From an uncultured Pseudomonadota bacterium (GTDB taxonomy: Bacteria > Pseudomonadota > Gammaproteobacteria > Methylococcales > Methylomonadaceae): a DNA stretch of 38,084 nucleotides. A program made the translations under genes and the position numbers. The notes below the pieces were generated by a model. The model was not told where the DNA came from and made no database searches. It saw nothing but the letters and a program-made list of their open reading frames with translations. Numbering within the stretch: position 1 is the first letter of the stretch; every line of letters starts with the position of its first letter. This document shows, piece by piece, positions 26,215-34,846 of the stretch. The stretch is from the NCBI GenBank assembly GCA_903875455.1, contig CAIQWF010000025.1, forward strand, positions 1 through 38,084. Reading direction: 5' to 3'.

Positions 26215-28149
26215 TTAACGCAACAGACTTTGCAACAAGCCGTTTAATTTATGCACGAATGCGGCTGGATCATCGAGTTGGCCGCCTTCACTTAAAATCG
26301 CCTGGTCAAACAGAATGTTGGTGATGTCGGCAAAACGCGCATCATCCTGTTCTTCCTTGATTTTAGTGACTAACGGATGGGTCGGATTGATTTCAAAAAT
26401 CGGTTTTGAACCGCCGCCGAACATGCTGAAATCCTGTCCTGCTTCTTTCATAATCCGTTGCATGTTCAGGCTCATGTCATAAACATCGGTGACCAGACAG
26501 GCCGGGGAATCAGTTAAACGATGGCTCAAACGCACTTCGCTGACTTTTTCACCCAACACTTCCTTAACCTGTTTCAACACAGATTCGAAGTCTTTATTCG
26601 CTTCTTCCAGCTCTTTTTTCTCTTCCTCAGAGTCAAGTTTGTCTAAATCCAGCTCACCTTTTGCCACCGATTGCAGATGCTTACCGTCGAATTCAGTCAG
26701 GCTGGATAACATCCATTCATCCACGCGGTCAGACAGCAATAACACTTCGATGCCTTTTTTGCGGAAAATTTCCAGATGCGGGCTGTTTTTCGCAGCGGCA
26801 AAACTGTCGGCAGTCAAATAATAAATTTTTTCCTGGCCTTCTTTCATCCGGCTGATATACATTTCCAGCGACACATTTTGTGCTTGCGCGTCGCTGTGAG
26901 TGGATGAAAAACGCAGGAGTTTCGCAATCCGTTCTTTGTTTTTGTGATCTTCAATCACGCCCTCTTTCAGGACATTGCCGAAAATTGACCAGAAAGTTGA
27001 ATATTTGCTGCCGTCTTCGGCTTCCGCCATTGATTCCAGCAATGACAGGACTTTTTTCACCGCACCGGCTTTAATTGCGCTGATTTGTTTGCTTTGTTGC
27101 AGAATTTCCCGCGATACGTTCAATGGCAAGGCATCGGCATCAATCACGCCGCGAATAAAACGCAGATAACGCGGCATCAGTTGTTCAGCATCATCGGTGA
27201 TAAACACTTTGCGCACATACAGTTTCACGCCGTGTTTGGCATCTCTGTCCCACATATCAAACGGTGCCCGCGCAGGAACGTATAACAACAGGGTGTATTC
27301 GTTGGTACCTTCGACTTTGCTGTGAGTATGGATGAGCGGGTCTTGATAATCGTGGGAAACGTGTTTGTAAAATTCGTTATACGATTCTTCAGAAATCTCT
27401 TCTTTGGACTTTGCCCACAATGCGGAGGCACTGTTAATGGTTTCTTCTTCAACACGGGCAGGCTCGGTGACATTGCCTTCCTCGTCTTTTTGCTCTGGAA
27501 TGGTTTTGTCCATCACAATCGGCAAAGAGATGTGGTCAGAGAATTTTTTCACGATGGAACGGAGTCTCCATTCGTCTAAAAATTCATCTTCGTCCGCTTT
27601 TAAATGCAGCACAATTTCGGTGCCGCGTGTGGCTTTTTCCACTGATTCCAAAGTGTATTCGCCTTCGCCCGCAGATTCCCAACGTACCCCTTGTTCGCTG
27701 TTTAAGCCGGCTTTGCGGGTGGTCAAAGTGACTTTATCGGCAACGATAAACGCAGAATAAAAACCGACCCCGAACTGGCCGATTAATTCGCTGTCTTTAG
27801 CCTGATTGCCGGTCAAGGATTCAAAAAACTGTTTGGTACCGGATTTGGCGATGGTGCCGATATGTTCCTGCACTTCTTCACGGGTCATGCCGATGCCGTT
27901 ATCAATCACGCTGATGGTGCGGGCTTCTTTGTTGAATTCCAGACGGATTTTCAAATCGCTGTTATGTTCATACAAGTTGCCATTTGATAACGCTTCAAAA
28001 CGCAGTTTATCCGCCGCATCCGAAGCGTTGGAAATCAGCTCACGCAAAAACACTTCTTTATTGCTGTATAAAGAGTGAATCATCAAATGCAATAAATGTT
28101 TGACTTCGGTTTCAAATCCTAAGGTTTCTTTTTTTGCTTCAACAGTCAT
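26215..28149 (-). CDS. htpG: Chaperone HtpG (Hsp90)
   Basis: ATP-dependent cytosolic chaperone. 644 residues from ATG 28149 (E. coli 624). The GHKL ATPase domain shows [15 protein letters not shown] (N-box), DNGIGM and [11 protein letters not shown]. The middle domain has [10 protein letters not shown] with the catalytic arginine, and the C-terminal dimerisation domain follows. I reject the 23-codon upstream extension to 28218 because it would overlap the -35 box of the heat-shock promoter. AGGA lies 11 nt upstream. It is a single-gene unit with its own sigma-32-type promoter and terminator. Confidence 0.98.
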   Translation of the reverse strand: MTVEAKKETLGFETEVKHLLHLMIHSLYSNKEVFLRELISNASDAADKLRFEALSNGNLYEHNSDLKIRLEFNKEARTISVIDNGIGMTREEVQEHIGTIAKSGTKQFFESLTGNQAKDSELIGQFGVGFYSAFIVADKVTLTTRKAGLNSEQGVRWESAGEGEYTLESVEKATRGTEIVLHLKADEDEFLDEWRLRSIVKKFSDHISLPIVMDKTIPEQKDEEGNVTEPARVEEETINSASALWAKSKEEISEESYNEFYKHVSHDYQDPLIHTHSKVEGTNEYTLLLYVPARAPFDMWDRDAKHGVKLYVRKVFITDDAEQLMPRYLRFIRGVIDADALPLNVSREILQQSKQISAIKAGAVKKVLSLLESMAEAEDGSKYSTFWSIFGNVLKEGVIEDHKNKERIAKLLRFSSTHSDAQAQNVSLEMYISRMKEGQEKIYYLTADSFAAAKNSPHLEIFRKKGIEVLLLSDRVDEWMLSSLTEFDGKHLQSVAKGELDLDKLDSEEEKKELEEANKDFESVLKQVKEVLGEKVSEVRLSHRLTDSPACLVTDVYDMSLNMQRIMKEAGQDFSMFGGGSKPIFEINPTHPLVTKIKEEQDDARFADITNILFDQAILSEGGQLDDPAAFVHKLNGLLQSLLR

Positions 28150-28190
28150 CGTGTGGTTTTCCTGTGTTAAAAATAAAGTAGTTGCGCTGA

Positions 28191-28219
28191 AAATGGGGGT
28201 AGGTTTTGTTTTTTTCAAG
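28191..28219 (-). promoter_or_regulatory. Sigma-32 (RpoH) heat-shock promoter of htpG
   Basis: On the minus strand CTTGAAA (plus 28213-28219), a 14-bp spacer and CCCCATTT (plus 28191-28198) match the E. coli sigma-32 consensus CTTGAAA-N13-15-CCCCATnT at every fixed base. The predicted leader is about 35 nt. Confidence 0.88.
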
Positions 28220-28401
28220 TCGCTGGCAGAATCACAACTTTACAGACACAGACAGTTTCTTATTGGCAATCGATGAGAATCAGTGTTTTGCAGCTCAAAG
28301 GAAAGGCGAAATGCAGTATTTGCAGGAAGGGAGGGATAGGGAAGGCTTTGGCATTCAGTTAAGCTGAATTTGTCTTGCCGCAATTTACCGGCGGTTTCCG
28401 G

Positions 28402-28677
28402 CTAAGAAAATTTTGCTCGCAAACAATCGGCACAAAAATCAATCTCGTATGCCTGCCAGATAATTGAGCGGCCTTTTTTGCCTATTTGAACCTGCTTAAA
28501 ATTTTCGGGATTTTTTAGCAAAATCATTAAACCTTTTTCGATGAGATCTTTAAAAGAAGCGGTAATAATAACGTTATCACTATAAGTTATTTTAATGCTG
28601 TAATTATCAGAGTCAGGTTTGATCGCTTTAATGGTGTGGCGCACGGCATCATCCCAGAGCGTTAGTTTTTGTTGCAA
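28402..28677 (-). CDS. DUF2442-like small protein
   Basis: 91 residues. The pattern IKAIKPDSDNYSIKITYSDN..FKDLIEKG..LLKNPENFKQVQIGKKGRSIIW..EIDFCADCL follows the DUF2442 fold, where a W-x-G-x-D-L-C-P-D-x-L end is usual. DUF2442 proteins often sit beside DUF4160 as toxin-antitoxin-like pairs, but no partner is seen here. The start is TTG 28677, directly after a stop codon; a GTG at codon 12 is possible. The ribosome site is weak. It stands alone between the flavoprotein and htpG. Confidence 0.7.
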   Translation of the reverse strand: MQQKLTLWDDAVRHTIKAIKPDSDNYSIKITYSDNVIITASFKDLIEKGLMILLKNPENFKQVQIGKKGRSIIWQAYEIDFCADCLRAKFS

Positions 28678-28782
28678 AAGCTACTGGCAATCCCAAAAAC
28701 TGGCTGTTATAGATAGCTTTAAGTTTGTTGTTTTAACAACTTAAAATTTATCAATAACCCGATAAAATAGCAAACAAATTCG

Positions 28783-30006
28783 CTAATGGTCACGCAACCA
28801 CGCCAGTGCTCCCAGTCCTGCTGCTTTTCCGCTGGCAAAGCAGGCCGTGAGTAAATAGCCGCCGGTTGGCGCTTCCCAGTCTAGCATTTCCCCGGCACAA
28901 AATACCCCCGGCATGGTTTTCAGCATTAATCGTGCATCCAGCGATTCAAAACAAACGCCTCCGGCGGTACTAATCGCTTCATCTATGGGGCGAGGGGCAA
29001 TTAATGTTATCGGCACGGCTTTAATTGCGCCTGCCAGCTGTTCTGGATTAGCAAATTCTGCGGCTGATAAAAACTCCCGCAATAAACCGGCTTTCGCCCC
29101 ATCAATGCCAACCCGACTGCGCAAATGATTTGCCATCGATTTCGAGCCGCGCGGTTTTGAAAGTTCTTTAATCAGTCGAGCTAAATCTCTATCAGGAGCT
29201 AAATCAAGATAAATAGTCACCGAACCATTGGCATTAATGGTGTCGCGCAGTGGAGCGGAAAAAGCATAAATCAGGCTGCCTTCCATGCCTGTTGCGGCGA
29301 GCATTAATTCGCCGGGCTTTTGATATTTTTTTCCGTTGGCATCGGTGAATGATAAAACGATAGATTTTAACGGCTGCGCGGTAAAACGAGTGCGAAAATA
29401 ATCAGTCCAGACTACGTCAAAGCCGCAATTGGCAGGCTGTAACGGGGCGATAGTAACGCCTTTTTCCGCTAATAATGGCAGCCATTTTCCATCCGAACCC
29501 AGTTTTGCCCAACTGCCGCCGCCTAACGCTAAAATCACCGCATCAGCATGAACTGTTTTTTCGCCGTCAGGTGTTATAAACCGCAAAGCTTGATTTTCAT
29601 CCCAGCCACACCAGCGGTGGCGAGTGTGGAAAACCAGACCGGCAGCACGCAGCCGCCGTAACCATGAGCGCAATAACGGCGCTGCTTTCATCTCCAATGG
29701 AAATACTCGTTGTGATGAGCCGACAAAGGTTTCAATCCCTAAATCAGCCGCCCAGTTGCGCAACATTTGTGGAGTAAACTGATTCAATAACAGTTCGATT
29801 TCTGTTTGTCGTGAGCCGTAACGCGAAACAAAATCCCCAAACGGTTCAGCATGAGTTAAATTCAAGCCGCCAATGCCCGCCAGTAAAAACTTGCGACCGA
29901 CTGAGGGCATGGTATCGTAAAGAGCAACTTTTAAACCGGCCTGGCTTAAAACTTCCGCAGCCATTAATCCCGCCGGGCCGCCGCCCACAATCGCAATAAC
30001 TGTCAT
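28783..30006 (-). CDS. FAD-dependent oxidoreductase, HI0933/PP_4765 family
   Basis: 407 residues. N-terminal FAD Rossmann motif GGGPAG (8-13), then GRKFLLAGIGGLNLTHAEP typical of the HI0933-like flavoproteins (TIGR03862 type), and a C-terminal FAD motif PGVFCAGEMLDWEAPTGGYLL. The substrate is not established for the family as far as I know. It starts 5 bp after the homospermidine synthase stop, so it is probably co-transcribed, though no functional link is evident. Confidence 0.9.
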   Translation of the reverse strand: MTVIAIVGGGPAGLMAAEVLSQAGLKVALYDTMPSVGRKFLLAGIGGLNLTHAEPFGDFVSRYGSRQTEIELLLNQFTPQMLRNWAADLGIETFVGSSQRVFPLEMKAAPLLRSWLRRLRAAGLVFHTRHRWCGWDENQALRFITPDGEKTVHADAVILALGGGSWAKLGSDGKWLPLLAEKGVTIAPLQPANCGFDVVWTDYFRTRFTAQPLKSIVLSFTDANGKKYQKPGELMLAATGMEGSLIYAFSAPLRDTINANGSVTIYLDLAPDRDLARLIKELSKPRGSKSMANHLRSRVGIDGAKAGLLREFLSAAEFANPEQLAGAIKAVPITLIAPRPIDEAISTAGGVCFESLDARLMLKTMPGVFCAGEMLDWEAPTGGYLLTACFASGKAAGLGALAWLRDH

Positions 30007-30011
30007 ATTGG

Positions 30012-31457
30012 TTATGAAACCAGAAAGGAATTAAATTGCCACTCATCTTCCAAAATTGGTTTGGTGGTTCTATATCGCTCATAAAAATCCACCCGATTTT
30101 GCAGCGGTGTCCAGTCCACAGGTTGTGAAACAAACTGCCCCAGATAAGGTTTGGCAAATTCAAGAATTTCATCTTCTGGCAAATCATCCGGCAAACACAC
30201 GCCCTGATTGGGATTTTTCATCGCCCATATAATGGCCGCTACAACAGAACACGCCACTTGTACGGTGCTGGCATTTTGATGCGGAACCCGTTCCCGCGCT
30301 TCATCAATCGCCAGAATGCTGCCCACCCACCAGGCTTTAAAATCGTGTCCCATCAACAAAGCTCCAAACTCATTGCGACCGGCAATAATTTCATCGGTCA
30401 TAATGCGTTGCGCAGGTTGCAGATTAAACTGGCGCATTTCCAGTTCGTGCAAAGAGTTGATAGCACTGTCACACAAGCAATAAGCATAGTGAACTGTCGG
30501 TCTATACACCGGTTTATCCTGTTCCCAAACCGTCAGCCGCTCGGAAATAGTAAATGATTCGCCATGCCTAATCACCAGGCCGGTAATTTCTCCACACGGA
30601 ACCCAGGATCTGACCCAGGTTTTAATTCCCATTTGTGCCAGACAAATCTGGTTTTTCGGGCCGATTTGATGGTGATGGGTATTTTCAGGCAACTGTTTTT
30701 CATGTGTTCCCCAACCCATTTCTACCGGAGCAGTGCCTTCTTCATACAAGCCTTGAATACTCCAGGTATTGACAAACTCATTCACTTTTTTAGGTTGGTT
30801 GGTAATTTGCGAATCGCGTTCGCTGACGTGAATGACTTTAACGCCTGACAATTGCGCCAGTTTGGCAAAGTTTTTTTCAGCTAAGGCCTGTTTTAAGAGT
30901 GGAGCCCGTTCATCGTTTGGTTTTTCGGCAATAATTTTATTCGCAATATCTTTCAGGCCGGCTTTAGTGAAATGCGAAGCCAATCCCGGATTCGCGCCAT
31001 GATCCAGCACCGCAGTTGTGCCGAGTTTATTCTGCCATTGCGCCATCATGGCTCTGACTTTCATGTGCCGCGCATACAAAGTTTTGGCGGTTAAAGGATC
31101 ATTTTCGGCAGTGGTGTAAGGATCCCATAATTGCACCGAAGTATTCAGATACATCACTTCATGGTCGTGACACCATTGCAGAATTTCACAGCAATCGATA
31201 TTGCAGGCCAAATCAACCACAAAATCGCCTTTTGCAACAAACTCAGCCAGAGTCGCCTGCATATTTTCCTGAACTATTTTCACAATCCGATAATTAACAC
31301 CTTTTTCGATTGCTTCCTTAATCGCGTGGCTATGATCAGCCATATCCAGAACGGTGATTTGATTCGCCGGGATTTTAATGTGCTTTAAAATCAGCGGAAG
31401 GGTGCAGCGCGATACAAAACCGCAGCCGATAATCAAGATTTTTCCTGAAAATTCCAT
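30012..31457 (-). CDS. hss: Homospermidine synthase
   Basis: NAD-dependent enzyme joining two putrescines (or spermidine and putrescine) to homospermidine. 481 residues, as in bacterial Hss (about 477). N-terminal Rossmann fold KILIIGCGFVSRCTLP (6-21), FVVDLACNIDCCEILQWC, YLNTSVQLWDPY and AVLDHGANPGLASHF are characteristic of the saccharopine-dehydrogenase-like Hss group. The C-terminal GRNEFGALLMGHDFKAWWVGSIL is also typical. It lies downstream of the ornithine-decarboxylase-like gene, which supplies putrescine. A short inverted repeat (TAAAAG/CTTTTA) covers the presumed ribosome site just before the ATG. Confidence 0.93.
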   Translation of the reverse strand: MEFSGKILIIGCGFVSRCTLPLILKHIKIPANQITVLDMADHSHAIKEAIEKGVNYRIVKIVQENMQATLAEFVAKGDFVVDLACNIDCCEILQWCHDHEVMYLNTSVQLWDPYTTAENDPLTAKTLYARHMKVRAMMAQWQNKLGTTAVLDHGANPGLASHFTKAGLKDIANKIIAEKPNDERAPLLKQALAEKNFAKLAQLSGVKVIHVSERDSQITNQPKKVNEFVNTWSIQGLYEEGTAPVEMGWGTHEKQLPENTHHHQIGPKNQICLAQMGIKTWVRSWVPCGEITGLVIRHGESFTISERLTVWEQDKPVYRPTVHYAYCLCDSAINSLHELEMRQFNLQPAQRIMTDEIIAGRNEFGALLMGHDFKAWWVGSILAIDEARERVPHQNASTVQVACSVVAAIIWAMKNPNQGVCLPDDLPEDEILEFAKPYLGQFVSQPVDWTPLQNRVDFYERYRTTKPILEDEWQFNSFLVS

Positions 31458-31561
31458 AATTAAAAGACTCTTTTAGTTGTTATTAGAGGATGGAGAAATT
31501 ACGAGCAGGGAAAGTATAAGACGTGAATTTAGAATAACGCTAGAGGGAAATCCAAATCCGG

Positions 31562-31591
31562 TTCAGACTGCCAAAGATTAGGCAGCCTGAA
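31562..31591 (-). terminator. Hairpin downstream of the ornithine decarboxylase gene
   Basis: 11-bp arms with one mismatch (31562-31572 and 31581-31591, CTGCC/GGCAG core) and an 8-nt loop, 10 bp after the decarboxylase stop. There is no T-run. It may partly uncouple the decarboxylase from hss. Confidence 0.5.
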
Positions 31592-31601
31592 GGAGTAAAG
31601 G

Positions 31602-32771
31602 TTAAACGTAATAGTCTTTTAAAGGCGGGAAACCGTTGAATTCCACCGCGCTGTAAGTGGTGGTGTAGGCACCGGTAGAAAACCAGTACAGCCTGTCACC
31701 GATAGCCAGGTTTAGCGGCAGACCGTATTTGTAGTCTTCGTACATAATATCAGCGCTGTCACAGGTCGGGCCGGCAATCACCACTTCTTCCAGCTCACCG
31801 GTTTTTTCAACATAAATCGGATATTTAATCGACTCGTCCAGAGTTTCAATTAAACCGGAAAACTTGCCCACATCGGTATATACCCAGCGATGTAAAGAAG
31901 TGCGGGCTTTACGGGAAATCAGCACTACTTCGCTGACCAGAATCCCGGCATTGGAAATTAATGAGCGACCGGGTTCCAGAATAATTTCCGGGAAATCATC
32001 ACCAAAATCTTCCTGAATAAAACGGGTAATTTCCTGTGCGTAAGTTTCCAAATCATTGGTTTTGGTAATGTAGTTGGCCGGAAAACCGCCGCCTAAATTA
32101 ATCATTTTCAGTTCGATATTGTCTTCTTCTTTCAGACGCTCAAAAATCACCTTAACTTTACCGATTGCGCCGTCCCAGCTATCAATATCGCGTTGTTGTG
32201 AGCCGACGTGAAAAGAAAGACCGTAAGGAGTCAGTCCTAAATCGCGGGCCAGAATCAACAAGTCCATCGCCATATCGTTTTGGCAACCAAATTTGCGTGA
32301 TAACGGCCAGTCAGCGGTGTAAGAGCCTTCAGTCAAAATTCGCACATAAATTTTTGAGCCGGGGGCCGCTTTGGCGATATTGCGTAAATCCGCTTCAGAG
32401 TCGGTAGCAAACATCCGCACGCCTTTTTCATAAAAATAGCGGATGTCTTTGCTTTTTTTAATGGTGTTGCCGTAACTGCAACGATCTGCGGAAACCCCCA
32501 GCTTTAATACTTTGTCGAGTTCGTAAATTGAAGCAATATCAAAATTTGAACCTTTATTAGCTAACAAGCTGAGAATTTCAGGCGCCGGATTAGCTTTTAC
32601 CGCGTAATAAATGCTGGCAAAAGGGAAGTTCCGCGTTAGCTCATCGTAATTATGGTCAACAGTTGCAGTATCAATCACTACAAACGGGGTTTCTTTGGTA
32701 TCAGCTAAAGCCTTAATACGGCTAAAGGTTGCCTGATCATAGTAATCTTCCACTTTAATAGACTTATTCAT
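31602..32771 (-). CDS. Ornithine (or lysine/ornithine) decarboxylase, PLP fold III
   Basis: 389 residues. Eukaryotic-type ODC fold: PLP lysine K59 in YAVKANP, HVGSQQRD, the glycine-rich phosphate loop NLGGGFP, EPGRSLIS, and catalytic cysteine C337 in GPTCDSADI, with WFSTGAYTT near the end. It makes putrescine from ornithine (some members also take lysine). Its neighbour hss uses putrescine. The strong AAGGAG lies 12 nt from the ATG, longer than usual. No antizyme or AdoMet decarboxylase gene is nearby. Confidence 0.92.
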   Translation of the reverse strand: MNKSIKVEDYYDQATFSRIKALADTKETPFVVIDTATVDHNYDELTRNFPFASIYYAVKANPAPEILSLLANKGSNFDIASIYELDKVLKLGVSADRCSYGNTIKKSKDIRYFYEKGVRMFATDSEADLRNIAKAAPGSKIYVRILTEGSYTADWPLSRKFGCQNDMAMDLLILARDLGLTPYGLSFHVGSQQRDIDSWDGAIGKVKVIFERLKEEDNIELKMINLGGGFPANYITKTNDLETYAQEITRFIQEDFGDDFPEIILEPGRSLISNAGILVSEVVLISRKARTSLHRWVYTDVGKFSGLIETLDESIKYPIYVEKTGELEEVVIAGPTCDSADIMYEDYKYGLPLNLAIGDRLYWFSTGAYTTTYSAVEFNGFPPLKDYYV

Positions 32772-33154
32772 TAGCAGGGGGAACTCCTTAACGATAAAAT
32801 ATTTAACAAAACTTTTTTAAGCGTCAACTTTAAAGTGATGATCCTAAAAAGCCGCGTATTTTAGCAGAACTTGAAATCTACGATAACAGTATTCGTGCTA
32901 CAGAGAAAAATTCTTTGTTCTTTGGCGACAGCTCTTGTTTTTAGCGAAAAATATGACGGTTTTATGACAAAACCGTTACTTTCGCAAAGTGTTTAGCTCA
33001 TGCTTTTCTTTGATAAAGGCCAACAGTTGCGCAGCCCAAATATGTTTCAATGAAAGGTGATAAGGTGAAAATCGATGATTGAGGCTGAAGGGATTAAAGA
33101 CTGATTCAGGCCAAGACTGGCAGTTTTTAAGGACTGCCAGTCTTAAGTCAAGGG
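32772..33154. other. Intergenic stretch with decarboxylase promoter region and a structured element
   Basis: 383 bp without a gene. On the minus strand TTGACG (plus 32822-32827) with TAAATA 16 bp downstream is a weak promoter candidate for the decarboxylase. A nested inverted repeat lies at 32944-32985: outer arms GCGAAA/TTTCGC and an inner perfect 8-bp pair ACGGTTTT/AAAACCGT (32956-32963, 32969-32976). The degP terminator hairpin lies at 33113-33144. Confidence 0.4.
33113..33144 (-). terminator. Hairpin downstream of the DegP-type protease gene
   Basis: Perfect 11-bp arms AAGACTGGCAG/CTGCCAGTCTT with a 10-nt loop containing TTTTTAA, 10 bp after the protease stop. No T-run follows. The arrangement matches the hairpins at 22571-22598 and 34657-34691. 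Confidence 0.6.
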
Positions 33155-34513
33155 TTAGCGGATGGCTATGTAGAATATTCTGCCGTTGCGGTTAATCTGC
33201 AACAGCATTTCCTTGTTAGAACGTCCTAAAGCGGCGTTTAAGTCGCGCAGATTATCAACCTGTATTCTGTTGGCGCCAATGATAATGTCCCCCGGACGCA
33301 AACCACTGAAAGCTGCGGCAGAATTTGGCACCAGCTTGGTAATTACCACACCTTCGCCATCGCCGTTATTTTCAAACTGCACGCCTTCCAGCAGTTTGTG
33401 CTTTGTAGCTAATGCCGCCGCCTGACGTGGTTTTTCGATTTCAACGTTAAACTGCTTTTTCTCATCTTCACGCAGCACCGTGACTTTAATATTGTCGCCA
33501 ATCGCTTTCATGCCAATTTGAGTGCGTAACTGTCCGGCAGAAGTGGTCGGCACATCATCGACAGCAATAATCAGGTCTCCTGCTTTAATCCCGGCTTTTT
33601 TCGCCGGTGCGCCGTCAACCACACCGGCGACTAACGCACCTTGCTGGCCGTTTTTCAAATTAAACGCCTGTTTTAGTGCCGGAGTTACATCCTGAATATT
33701 CACCCCGATTTGGCCGCGTCTTACTTCGCCATGATCGAGAATTTGCGCCATGCTGCCTTTAATCATGTTTACCGGAATCGCAAAGCCGATACCGATATTG
33801 CCCCCGGTAGGACCGATGATGGCGGTGTTAATTCCCACCAGTTTGCCGGTCAGATTAACCAGTGCGCCGCCGGAATTGCCCGGATTGATGGAAGCATCGG
33901 TTTGGATGAAGTTTTCATAGCCTTCAATTCCCAGGCCGGTACGACCCAAGGCACTGACAATCCCGGTGGTCACGGTTTGGCCCAAGCCAAACGGGTTGCC
34001 GATTGCCACCACAAAATCCCCTACTTCCAACTGGCTTGAGTCGGAGAAATCAATTTCGTTCAGATTAGTTGCCGGAATTTTCAAAACCGCAATATCCAGT
34101 TCTGAATCGAAACCAACCACTTTCGCAGGAAAATCACGCCCGTCAATTAAACCGACATGCACTTCGTCAGCACCTTTAATCACATGATAATTGGTGATGA
34201 CTACGCCCTTATCTTTATCAACGATCACCCCGGAGCCGGCGCTTTGCTGTTGCCGCTGCTGCTTGGGCTGTTGCGGCATTTGGTCTGGAATCTGGAAAAA
34301 GTGCCTGAAAAACGGGTCGTTCAACAAGGGGTTGTAAACCTCCTGGGTTGAAAAAGTAGAAATGTTCACCACTGCCGAATTGACTTTCTTCAGCATTGGC
34401 GACAGCGACGTTAAAGGTTTGCCGCTGGCATCATTGGCAGGCAAGGCGGCGTGTACAGAAAAGCTGAGTGCTAATGCCAAAATGCTCAAATAAGCTTTAT
34501 ATTTAGGAAACAT
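33155..34513 (-). CDS. Periplasmic serine endoprotease, DegP/MucD type
   Basis: 452 residues from ATG 34513 (MFPKYKAYLS), supported by GGAG 6 nt upstream; an in-frame extension to 34552 is unlikely since it would precede the signal peptide. Sec signal about 1-22 (VHA cut). Trypsin-like domain with triad H110 (TNYH), D140 (SELD) and S214 (GNSGGA), then two PDZ domains (about 250-345 and 360-450). It degrades or refolds misfolded envelope proteins. A Gln-rich insert (PQQPKQQRQQQ) sits before the protease core, in place of the longer LA loop of E. coli DegP, so MucD or DegQ naming is equally fair. Confidence 0.94.
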   Translation of the reverse strand: MFPKYKAYLSILALALSFSVHAALPANDASGKPLTSLSPMLKKVNSAVVNISTFSTQEVYNPLLNDPFFRHFFQIPDQMPQQPKQQRQQQSAGSGVIVDKDKGVVITNYHVIKGADEVHVGLIDGRDFPAKVVGFDSELDIAVLKIPATNLNEIDFSDSSQLEVGDFVVAIGNPFGLGQTVTTGIVSALGRTGLGIEGYENFIQTDASINPGNSGGALVNLTGKLVGINTAIIGPTGGNIGIGFAIPVNMIKGSMAQILDHGEVRRGQIGVNIQDVTPALKQAFNLKNGQQGALVAGVVDGAPAKKAGIKAGDLIIAVDDVPTTSAGQLRTQIGMKAIGDNIKVTVLREDEKKQFNVEIEKPRQAAALATKHKLLEGVQFENNGDGEGVVITKLVPNSAAAFSGLRPGDIIIGANRIQVDNLRDLNAALGRSNKEMLLQINRNGRIFYIAIR

Positions 34514-34621
34514 GATTTCTCCACAGTTGTTTAGTTTTCGCGCTGTTTGCAACAGTTTTTTTATGTCCTGATTTTTCTGACGATAAGATTTTCAGTTTGT
34601 GCGTTCTGAGATTGCCTCAAA

Positions 34622-34649
34622 AATATAGGTATAGAAAAAATGATTTCAA
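34622..34649 (-). promoter_or_regulatory. Candidate promoter of the DegP-type gene
   Basis: On the minus strand TTGAAA (plus 34644-34649), a 16-bp spacer and TATATT (plus 34622-34627). It gives a leader of about 100 nt. It is sigma-70-like; I see no clear sigma-E (GAACTT/TCTGA) motif. Confidence 0.4.
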
Positions 34650-34656
34650 GGGATGA

Positions 34657-34691
34657 AAGACCTGAACGGTTTTAAAAAACGCTCAGGTCTT
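34657..34691 (-). terminator. Hairpin between kup and the protease gene
   Basis: 12-bp arms with one mismatch (AAGACCTGAACG/CGCTCAGGTCTT) around an A/T loop GTTTTAAAAAA. It lies about 155 bp after the kup stop. The remaining spacer (34692-34846) shows nothing I recognise. Confidence 0.5.
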
Positions 34692-34846
34692 GGCTAAGCC
34701 GGGCTTTTAATAACCACCAACAAGCTGGTCTTAGCCTAAACGCAGATAATGATGACAAGTTGTTATGAATGCTGACTTAACAAAGCGATAGCCGGGAGGC
34801 TTAGTTTGAGACGGGATGGTTTGATTACAATTTAATCGCAACCAGG

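Noticed and set aside
28255-28401. RNA gene or terminator upstream of htpG
   Set aside because: Only a 6-bp hairpin (ATTCAG/CTGAAT near 28351) with no T-run, too weak to call.
30258-31388. Several plus-strand open frames opposite homospermidine synthase
   Set aside because: Complement shadows of a well-supported gene, without ribosome sites or family motifs.
34514-34656. Sigma-E promoter for the DegP-type protease
   Set aside because: No GAACTT/TCTGA pair with suitable spacing; the best match is sigma-70-like.
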